From DATFYM01 sp035315065 (GTDB lineage Bacteria > Acidobacteriota > Terriglobia > UBA7540): a stretch of DNA of 22,520 bases. Positions 1 to 4,223 of the stretch are shown here, in pieces. A model generated the notes under the pieces. It searched no databases. It was not told the origin of the DNA and saw nothing but the letters and a program-made list of their open reading frames with translations. Numbering within the stretch: position 1 is the stretch's first letter; each line of letters begins with the position of its first letter. The stretch is taken from assembly GCA_035315065.1 (NCBI GenBank), contig DATFYM010000224.1:1-22520 (forward strand), written 5' to 3'. Made by a program: the position numbers and the translations under genes.

Positions 1-52
1 CCTGCACCACCTGCACTCTTTGATTTTCCAACTGAGGAATAGACTCAGTCAT
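1..52 (-). CDS. 5' end of an unidentified gene running off the window edge
   Basis: On the minus strand an ATG at 52 follows a strong AAGGAGG-type ribosome site (about 56-62) and opens a frame that stays open to the window edge. Only 17 residues are visible (MTESIPQLENQRVQVVQ), a polar, probably helical start. The motif recalls the N-termini of small DUF6788-type proteins often found near transposases, but 17 residues are too few to assign a family. The ribosome site and the perfect inverted repeat just upstream are the main reasons to believe it is a real gene. It is divergent from the HigB/HigA pair. Confidence 0.5.
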   Translation of the reverse strand, partial: MTESIPQLENQRVQVVQ

Positions 53-62
53 AGGCCTCCTT

Positions 63-88
63 ATCCTAACGTCTATATACGTTAGGAT
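63..88. promoter_or_regulatory. Perfect 10-bp inverted repeat (operator or leader hairpin)
   Basis: ATCCTAACGT (63-72) and its exact reverse complement ACGTTAGGAT (79-88) flank a 6-base AT-rich centre, CTATAT. The repeat abuts the ribosome site of the minus-strand edge gene and lies about 100 bases upstream of the higB start. It could be a repressor operator in the divergent region or a hairpin in the 5' leader of the edge gene. The symmetry is seen directly; the role is inferred. Confidence 0.55.
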
Positions 89-156
89 TGATACCACAAA
101 AAAAGAAACTCTTCAATTCCAACTTCTATGTCGTGCACCCGGCCTCCCTACTACGC

Positions 157-185
157 TTGACGTACTGCGTACCTGATGCTAACAT
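157..185 (+). promoter_or_regulatory. Candidate sigma70-type promoter for the HigBA pair
   Basis: TTGACG (157-162, 5 of 6 consensus bases), a 17-base spacer, and TAACAT (180-185, 4 of 6). Initiation would fall near 191-192, at the TTG start of the toxin, implying a leaderless or near-leaderless message. A short inverted repeat, TACGC-N10-GCGTA (152-171), overlaps the -35 element and could be an autoregulatory operator. Confidence 0.35.
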
Positions 186-190
186 GATGT

Positions 191-475
191 TTGATCTGCA
201 GCTATAGGGATCGGGAAACCCGCTTGTTCGCCGAGGGCGAGCGCGTTCGCGCCTTCGAGGGCTTCCGTCATCAGGCTGAGAAGCGGCTGCGCGTTCTTGA
301 ATCGGCCGCCGGACTACGGGACCTCGCACAGCTTCCGAGCAACCGTCTGGAGGCACTCTCTGGCGACAGGCAGGGCCAGCACAGCATCCGCATCAACCGA
401 CAGTGGCGCATCTGCTTCGAGTGGCCGCAAGGAGCGGACGGCCCGGAAAACGTAGAGATCGTCGATTATCACTAG
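191..475 (+). CDS. higB: HigB-type toxin (RelE/ParE superfamily mRNA interferase)
   Basis: A 94-residue protein of typical HigB length. HigB toxins are RelE-fold endoribonucleases that cut mRNA on the ribosome and are neutralised by HigA. Visible family features are the opening ICSYRDRETRLFAEGERV, the central LPSNRLEALSGDR segment, the core GQHSIRINRQWRICFEW (about 61-77) and the terminal VEIVDYH; the conserved Arg/His/Trp positions are all present. The start is TTG at 191: a TGA at 185-187 in the same frame excludes anything longer, and family N-termini align there. No Shine-Dalgarno is evident, consistent with a leaderless start. The antitoxin begins 14 bases downstream in the toxin-first order characteristic of higBA. 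The module looks intact. Confidence 0.9.
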   Translation: MICSYRDRETRLFAEGERVRAFEGFRHQAEKRLRVLESAAGLRDLAQLPSNRLEALSGDRQGQHSIRINRQWRICFEWPQGADGPENVEIVDYH

Positions 476-489
476 GGGGTACAAAAGCC

Positions 490-801
490 ATGGCGCGCAC
501 ACCTATCCACCCGGGCGAGATACTCGCCGACGAGCTGAAGGAGATCGGTATTTCCGCCGCCCAACTGGCCCGCACCCTGGAGGTGCCGGCCAACCGTATT
601 TCGCAGATCGTCGCCGGCAAGCGCGCCATCTCTGCCGATACGGCCTTGCGCTTGGCCCGTTACTTTGGGACCAGCGCGGATCTCTGGATGAACCTTCAGA
701 AGACCTACGACCTCGACCTTGCCCGCCAGCAGCTCGGCAAGGCCATCAGCCACATTCCGCAGCGGCCGCCCGCTGCTACTCCGGTTTCCGACCGGCTGTG
801 A
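490..801 (+). CDS. higA: HigA-type antitoxin, XRE-family DNA-binding protein
   Basis: A 103-residue antitoxin that should bind and block HigB and repress the shared promoter. The family signature is clear: an N-terminal MARTPIHPGEILADEL, then a helix-turn-helix of the Cro/C1 type (about 20-70) with ISAAQLARTLEVPANRIS and the INAGRR-like IVAGKRAISADTALRLARYF, followed by SADLWMNLQKTYDL, standard in HigA. ATG at 490 is chosen because the conserved MxxxxxHPGE N-terminus begins there and a GGGGGT element lies about 10 bases upstream; an in-frame start at 403 would only read through higB in another frame. The Pro-rich C-terminal tail after residue 90 is slightly longer than usual. Confidence 0.92.
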   Translation: MARTPIHPGEILADELKEIGISAAQLARTLEVPANRISQIVAGKRAISADTALRLARYFGTSADLWMNLQKTYDLDLARQQLGKAISHIPQRPPAATPVSDRL

Positions 802-834
802 GAGACGCTACGAAGAATTAATGGGAGAAGAGGA

Positions 835-1017
835 GTGAATCGGAAAGGCGAAATCGTCGAGGAAGTTCGCGCGGCGCGCGTAGCATACGCGATGCGGTTT
901 AACTATGATCTGGCAGAGATGTACAAGGACCTCAAAGCGAAGGAGCAGGCGCGCAACCGCAACATCGCTCCCTTACAGCGAGTAGAACCTCAGCCGGATG
1001 CGACTGCCTCAAATTGA
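835..1017 (+). CDS. Small conserved hypothetical protein, 60 aa
   Basis: Starts with GTG at 835, preceded by a purine-rich GGGAGAAGAGGA stretch that ends at the start codon. The pattern GEIVEEVRAARVAYAMRFNYDLAEMYKDLKAKE resembles a widespread group of small proteins in Cyanobacteria, Planctomycetes and Acidobacteria (EEVR-x(3)-R-x-A-x(3)-NYDL-x-x(2)-DL-x-x-KE), frequently encoded beside TA modules. No function is established to my knowledge; an antitoxin-like or accessory role is only a guess from the neighbourhood. It is amphipathic with no transmembrane segment. Its stop overlaps the TTG of the next ORF (TTGA), 33 bases after higA. Confidence 0.6.
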   Translation: MNRKGEIVEEVRAARVAYAMRFNYDLAEMYKDLKAKEQARNRNIAPLQRVEPQPDATASN

Positions 1018-1274
1018 GCTGCCGACACCCATGGCTGAGCGAACCACTCGTGGCAGCTTGTGAGGATTCTCGTACGCGCCGCGGACCCACAAATCGGGTC
1101 CGCGCCACCCTTGCTCGCGCTTGGCAGCAGCTAGGCGGCGCGGCACTGAACGAGCTGTGGGACAACCCGGAGGACGCTGTCTATGACGCCTGGCGGGAGA
1201 TCTACCGTTCCCACATTCCCACCGTTTTTGTGGACAAGCCTAGCGGTTTAGTGTACTCTCATAAGCGGACTTGA
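1014..1274 (+). CDS. Probable antitoxin remnant ORF carrying a REP-like insert
   Basis: This frame is open for 86 codons from a TTG that overlaps the previous stop. Only the C-terminal half looks like a gene: ELWDNPEDAVYDAWREIY (about 46-64) resembles the acidic tail of MazE/VapB-like antitoxins, normally the end of the protein next to its toxin. Upstream of it the frame is made of the 37-base REP-like palindrome (1079-1115), and no DNA-binding N-terminus of the AbrB or CopG type is visible. No toxin follows. I read it as the tail of a broken antitoxin fused to repeat sequence; whether it is translated is unknown. Confidence 0.35.
   Translation: MSCRHPWLSEPLVAACEDSRTRRGPTNRVRATLARAWQQLGGAALNELWDNPEDAVYDAWREIYRSHIPTVFVDKPSGLVYSHKRT
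1079..1115 (-). repeat. REP-like palindromic repeat, copy 1
   Basis: CGCGGACCC (1080-1088) and GGGTCCGCG (1096-1104) form a 9-bp perfect stem around a 7-base loop. Read on the minus strand, the 37-base unit matches the unit at 2300-2336 at 31 of 37 positions, with most differences confined to the loop. The two copies are therefore inverted relative to each other. Confidence 0.7.
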
Positions 1275-1305
1275 GCGAGTACCTTGAGCCCGAGAGGAAA
1301 GTCTA

Positions 1306-1521
1306 ATGACCAAGAAGCGCCGGATGTCTCCTGACCAGTTTGCGAAAAGGTTCGCAAAGGTGGCGGCAGATTACCTGGAGACGGTCCCTGTCGAAGAGAG
1401 GGATACAAGGATAGCGGCTCTTAAGAGCCGCATTTCTAGATCCGGCCGTGGTACTCATCCCACAAGCTCACGAGACGCTGAAACTCCGACGATCCGTCTT
1501 TCGGCCCGTAGTCACGGATAG
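1306..1521 (+). CDS. Small basic hypothetical protein, 3' part probably artefactual
   Basis: ATG at 1306 follows a good ribosome site (GAGAGGAAAG, 1291-1300). The first roughly 45 residues (MTKKRRMSPDQFAKRFAKVA..., then EERDTRIAALKSRI) look like an authentic small helical protein of a type common around TA islands. After about 1436 the frame runs antisense into the minus-strand gene 1436-1690, and its composition becomes Ser/Thr/Arg rich without pattern. I infer an older gene truncated at its 3' end by the junction with the neighbouring minus-strand block. No family recognised. Confidence 0.45.
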   Translation: MTKKRRMSPDQFAKRFAKVAADYLETVPVEERDTRIAALKSRISRSGRGTHPTSSRDAETPTIRLSARSHG

Positions 1522-1690
1522 CCTGCAAATACTCTCTCTTGGTGCAGTTCCGGTTCAATATCATCCTGCCGATTTTGACCAATTCTCGCTTCTGTGACAC
1601 CGACACGGCTTTTCGAGGATGGCGGGTTCCCCTCGTTTTTTCTTCGGTCATCAAGTCGTGCAATTCCAAATCATCGTACTTCGAAGGCAT
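1436..1690 (-). CDS. Hypothetical protein, 84 aa
   Basis: Starts at the ATG at 1690 because GGAGAG lies 7 bases upstream; the frame itself is open further, to a GTG at 1765 that has no ribosome site and overlaps the upstream gene. The product is charged: MPSKYDDLELHDLMTEEK, a basic Lys/Arg-rich middle (HPRKAVSVSQKRELVKIGRMIL) and a C-terminal helical stretch with TKREYLQAIRDYG and LVSLWDEYHGRI. No signal peptide or membrane segment. I do not recognise a family. It lies 52 bases downstream of the 118-aa gene on the same strand, so the two probably form one transcription unit. Confidence 0.5.
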   Translation of the reverse strand: MPSKYDDLELHDLMTEEKTRGTRHPRKAVSVSQKRELVKIGRMILNRNCTKREYLQAIRDYGPKDGSSEFQRLVSLWDEYHGRI

Positions 1691-1742
1691 CGGCTCACTC
1701 TCCATTGCGCCCGATGTCCGCCCGTCTTCTAGGCTCAGAACT

Positions 1743-2099
1743 TCAGCCTTTCTTCGGCTTCCCACCCTTACGGTTTACGCGCTTGGCCTGAAGCTGGCGG
1801 AAATATTCAGGCCCACGTTCAGCGATGACCTTTCCACCCTTTCGACCCAACTCGACGGCAAAAAGTTCGGGAAGCTTTCTCTGAACCAAATTCCTGATCG
1901 TAACAGATCCGTTTGCAAGTTCGATTACCTCGGACTTAAACAACGAGATTCCGCTTTCAGGCCAATCGACTTCAGGGATTGCCTTCAAGTCAGATTCGGC
2001 CTTAACGACCGTCATCAGCTTTCCAGTGCGGGCATCAAGGTAACTCGTCAGCAAGCCGTACTTACGCTTTACGGCCTTTACCGCTTCTTCGATTGTCAT
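1743..2099 (-). CDS. Hypothetical protein with KGG-type basic C-terminus, 118 aa
   Basis: ATG at 2099. The N-terminal 80 residues are a mixed alpha/beta domain (MTIEEAVKAVKRKYGLLTSYL, then ARTGKLMTVVKAESDLKAI) that I cannot assign. The C-terminus, about 84-118, reads VELGRKGGKVIAERGPEYF, QLQAKR and RKGGKPKKG, resembling the KGG/RKGG motifs of bacterial stress proteins and small basic nucleic-acid-binding tails. The gene runs toward 1690 with another small ORF downstream and lies between TA modules. Codon use looks slightly less GC-biased than the chaperone genes, fitting an accessory origin. A nucleic-acid-binding role is suggested only by the basic tail. Confidence 0.6.
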   Translation of the reverse strand: MTIEEAVKAVKRKYGLLTSYLDARTGKLMTVVKAESDLKAIPEVDWPESGISLFKSEVIELANGSVTIRNLVQRKLPELFAVELGRKGGKVIAERGPEYFRQLQAKRVNRKGGKPKKG

Positions 2100-2183
2100 G
2101 GGATGAATCTTACAACGAGCGGCCGTTGTTTGTCAATGTCTCGTTTCCAAGGGATTCTTAGGACAGTACCGTCCGCGGGCAAG

Positions 2184-2297
2184 ACTTGAACAGCTCCCGT
2201 AAATATGGGACGCTGGCCTCATGAAGACGACCCTGGAAATTCCGGATGCCATCTTTCGCCGCGCCCAGTCTGCGGCGGCGGAGCACGGAATCCCGCT
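2184..2297 (+). repeat. Duplicated antitoxin promoter and start region, copy A
   Basis: This stretch matches 3880-3990 at 104 of 111 aligned positions plus one 3-base in-frame gap. It covers about 37 bases upstream of the start codon, including CTCCCGTAAATATGGGACGCT, and the first 25 codons or so of a VapB-like antitoxin. Copy A then departs from copy B exactly where the REP-like unit begins (about 2298-2300). Confidence 0.85.
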
Positions 2298-2310
2298 ACA
2301 GCAAGGGTAG
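2221..2310 (+). pseudogene. Truncated VapB-like antitoxin gene
   Basis: ATG at 2221 opens MKTTLEIPDAIFRRAQSAAA, then EHGIPLQQG and a TAG stop at 2308-2310: 29 residues only. The intact relative at 3917 continues from the same GIPL point through a further 50 residues. Here the reading frame runs into the REP-like palindrome at 2300-2336, which supplies the stop codon. The MKxTLEIPxxIFRRAK pattern is the dimerising, DNA-binding N-terminus of ribbon-helix-helix/VapB-like antitoxins. The remnant might still bind DNA as a short peptide, but a pseudogene is the simpler reading. Confidence 0.75.
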
Positions 2311-2336
2311 CGCGGACCCGCTCCTTGGGTCTGCGG
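2300..2336 (+). repeat. REP-like palindromic repeat, copy 2
   Basis: CGCGGACCC (2311-2319), a 7-base loop, then GGGTCTGCG (2327-2335), a stem with one G-T wobble. Preceded by AGCAAGGGTA. It is 31/37 identical to the inverse of 1079-1115 and sits at the exact point where the duplicated antitoxin is broken. Confidence 0.7.
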
Positions 2337-2455
2337 GTTTTCAAATGCGCGTGTTCTCATCGGCTGGCAGGCGCACGCGATTTGATTCTCAGCCGATACC
2401 ATCGCTCCTGTTCCTCGACGCTCATCCCGGCCCGCGCTTCGGGAAATTCGACCGC

Positions 2456-2680
2456 TCAATGCTGCGTCTGCTTGACTCGGCCCTCGGTGACTCTGATCAG
2501 GAAACGCAAGGCCTCGTTGACGGATTGGGAGTCGGGAAAGGCCCGAGCCACATCCTCCGCCAGTTGCACGGTGGGTGGCGGAGCCTTTCGCCCGGGTCCG
2601 CGCGCAACAACTGGCAACGCCAGAAAGTCGTACTCCGGGCGCAGATCATCGGCGAGATGGGCGTTAGATCTCTTCTTCAT
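2456..2680 (-). CDS. brnA: BrnA-type antitoxin
   Basis: A 74-residue protein partnering the BrnT toxin just upstream. BrnA antitoxins are small ribbon-helix-helix proteins that bind BrnT and repress the operon. Seen here: MKKRSNAHLADDLRPEYDF, the standard BrnA opening, and AEDVARAFPDSQSVNEALRF (about 44-63), the usual RHH-like C-terminal motif. ATG at 2680 is favoured over an upstream in-frame start because GGAAAG lies 8 bases ahead and the family begins at MKK. The start lies inside the end of brnT (17-base overlap), indicating translational coupling. Downstream in the same frame, after the stop, a further 30 or so codons look coding-like (see findings). Confidence 0.8.
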   Translation of the reverse strand: MKKRSNAHLADDLRPEYDFLALPVVARGPGRKAPPPTVQLAEDVARAFPDSQSVNEALRFLIRVTEGRVKQTQH

Positions 2681-2945
2681 ACGCGATTCTTTCCTTGCGC
2701 GTAGCCTCCCGCGCACTGATCAAGCGAATAGCCTGCCCCCGCTCGGTATACGAGACTACCAGGAGTCGTCGTCGGCTGGACTGTCCCATAAGAATAAACC
2801 GACTCTCTTCGGCCGAATGATCGGGGTCGGAGAAGACGACAAACAGTGGATCATCGAACGCCGTCTTGGCTTCGTCCAAACTCACGTCGTGCTTCCTGAG
2901 ATTCGACTCGGCCTTACGCTCGCTCCATTTGAAACGTCCGCTCAT
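2664..2945 (-). CDS. brnT: BrnT-type ribonuclease toxin
   Basis: A 93-residue toxin of the RelE-like fold; BrnT inhibits translation by cutting RNA and is neutralised by BrnA. Diagnostic pieces are FKWSERKAESNLRKHDVSLD (about 4-23; the W-x4-K-x3-N-x-x-KH motif), FDDPLFVVFSDPDHSAEESR (about 30-49), the core RRRLLVVSYTERG (about 58-70), and IRLISAREATRKERIAYEE, which carries the conserved ISAR-AT-x-x-ER motif. All expected signature residues are present, so it appears functional. ATG at 2945 is chosen over the adjoining TTG at 2948. Toxin-first gene order with an overlapping antitoxin is normal for brnTA. Confidence 0.9.
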   Translation of the reverse strand: MSGRFKWSERKAESNLRKHDVSLDEAKTAFDDPLFVVFSDPDHSAEESRFILMGQSSRRRLLVVSYTERGQAIRLISAREATRKERIAYEEEI

Positions 2946-3298
2946 CAAGGTCCAGCCTGCCGTCGAACGTCATGCGCGTAGTCACCGCCAAACCCTTGCC
3001 ACATCAATGATACATCCGAAATTGCCGGGCGGCGCGGACATTCGCGGTTGGAATAGCTAGCGCGTCAGACCTGATTTGTAAGAAGACTGCGGCCCATCAT
3101 GTCACCGCTGAGCCTCGGATATCAGAACCAGTCATATGCGGGGACGGCTTCGGTGATGACCTCTTCGACGATGGTCTCTACCGCGTGCAGGGAAATGCCT
3201 ACCGTGGCTCTGTTCTTAGCCATGATTGTCACCAGTCCGTTTTCAGCCTTCGATACTTCCGCTCGATCTCGTCACTGTAGTTGCTGATTTCGCGCTCC
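2946..3298. other. 353-base stretch without a convincing gene
   Basis: Between brnT and the DUF2283 gene I see no full gene. Two fragments on the minus strand look like gene debris: a frame ending ERKYRRLKTDW at about 3231, and immediately beyond it a 33-codon ORF (3223 to 3122) beginning MAKNRATVGISLHAVETIV. Neither has a clear ribosome site or a recognised family. The plus-strand frames here are low-pattern and probably chance. Confidence 0.4.
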
Positions 3299-3502
3299 CT
3301 AGGTGAGCGCAACCTCCAGCGGAGTCTTCTTGAGGGAACTGACCCCCAGCACGGAGAAGCCGATGACGTTCCCTTCGCTATCCACCTTCTCCATCACTTG
3401 GTCGTTGTCCGTGGCACGGAAATACCCGGCCTTCTGTTCGAAAATCACTTCCAAGAAGTCAGCTTCCGCATCGAACCACATCTTGACTACTTTCTCGGCC
3501 AT
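3299..3502 (-). CDS. DUF2283 domain protein (putative TA-associated)
   Basis: A 67-residue protein covering the whole of DUF2283. Visible pattern: KMWFDAEADFLEVIFEQKAG (about 7-26), followed by YFRATDNDQVMEKVDSEGNV and IGFSVLGVSSL, the usual beta-rich DUF2283 core with the closing G-x-x-V/I-G-F/I motif. DUF2283 genes often sit beside small toxin-like genes, but their biochemical role is not established. ATG at 3502 has an AAAGG element upstream and lies inside the end of the frameshifted upstream gene (16-base overlap with its restored frame), so the two were once a translationally coupled pair. Confidence 0.85.
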   Translation of the reverse strand: MAEKVVKMWFDAEADFLEVIFEQKAGYFRATDNDQVMEKVDSEGNVIGFSVLGVSSLKKTPLEVALT

Positions 3503-3799
3503 ATAATTTTGCCTTTCTTGATCCGGTCGGTCCGGTAAGCCGTCACAACGAATGCGTCATCCGGGCTTACTCGAACAACCGACGCACATGTATTTGCCAC
3601 CTACAATTGCACGCTGATAGAAGCGATAGTAAAGCTTGGCCGCCGGGTCGCTCAGCGATTCCACCACGGACTCGGGCGCCGCGAGGGTTTCCTCAAGGGC
3701 CTCGCGCATGGATGCCATTTCAGGATGCTCGACAATATGACGCCAGCGCTCATCAGTGAGGCGTATCCTCCGGCCTTCGTGGTCGGTCAACAACGTCAT
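3487..3799 (-). pseudogene. Toxin-like gene broken by a one-base frameshift
   Basis: From about 3799 (ATG; upstream in-frame alternatives reach 3943) the minus strand encodes MTLLTDHEGRRIRLTDERW, then HIVEHPEMASMREALEETL and SDPAAKLYYRFYQRAIV, ending GGKYMCVG before an early stop at 3557. Removing one base near 3577-3584 restores CVVVRVSPDDAFVVTAYRTD followed by RIKKGKIIWPRK and a TAG at 3487-3489. The continuation after the shift keeps the same protein character and ends overlapping the DUF2283 start. The HI-x-x-HPEM type is a family I associate with DUF2283 partners, possibly a RelE/barnase-like nuclease; no family number recalled. The shift may be a real mutation or an assembly error. Confidence 0.7.
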
Positions 3800-3879
3800 T
3801 GGCGCGGTCGAAATTAACATCGACTCGGGTTCCATAGCAAGCGTGGGCCGCCCGTCGGCTGACGGGTTGGCGGTCAAAA

Positions 3880-3990
3880 ACTTGACCAGCTCCCGTAAAT
3901 ATGGGACGCTCGCCTCATGAAGGCGACCCTGGAAATTCCGCATACCATCTTTCGCCGCGCCAAGTCTGCGGCGGAGCAGGGAATCCCGCT
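3880..3990 (+). repeat. Duplicated antitoxin promoter and start region, copy B
   Basis: Partner of 2184-2297 in the same orientation, 104 of 111 aligned positions identical. It contains the short imperfect dyad TCCC-N8-GGGA (about 3891-3906) upstream of the start codon, a plausible operator that both copies share unchanged. Confidence 0.85.
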
Positions 3991-4150
3991 GCCTGAGTTT
4001 GTGACCGAAGCGGTGAAGGAAAAGCTGGCCGGCAATGCCAAAGCAGCCGAGAAGCCGTGGTTAAGGCACATGGGCAAATTGAAGCACCTGCATAAAGAGA
4101 CAGAGCGAATCAACCGGCTGACCGAAGCGGATTCCGAAAAATTAGTCTAG
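3917..4150 (+). CDS. Orphan VapB-like antitoxin, 77 aa
   Basis: Starts at ATG 3917 with MKATLEIPHTIFRRAKSAAE, an N-terminal beta strand plus helix of the RHH/VapB-like antitoxin type, continues with GIPLPEFVTEAVKEKLAG and a toxin-wrapping tail (EKPWLRHMGKLKHLHKETER). Family relatives are normally followed directly by a PIN-domain VapC toxin; here only 73 bases separate it from a convergent chromosomal gene and no toxin is present. The coding frame looks intact. Its start region is duplicated upstream at 2221. It could be an orphan left after toxin loss, or an anti-addiction copy acting on a toxin elsewhere. Confidence 0.75.
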   Translation: MKATLEIPHTIFRRAKSAAEQGIPLPEFVTEAVKEKLAGNAKAAEKPWLRHMGKLKHLHKETERINRLTEADSEKLV

Positions 4151-4223
4151 CCCAATAGAACTCGAGAGCAAAACCGCCCTTGGGCAGGTCGCTGCGCAAG
4201 GACGCTGCTATCGTCAGTCCACC

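Noticed and set aside
1539..2189. 216-codon plus-strand frame
   Set aside because: Antisense to the 84-aa and 118-aa genes; no ribosome site and low-pattern sequence.
3557..3600. Programmed ribosomal frameshift in the HPEM gene
   Set aside because: No slippery heptamer of the A-AAA-AAG type or stimulatory structure is visible; a mutation or assembly error is simpler.
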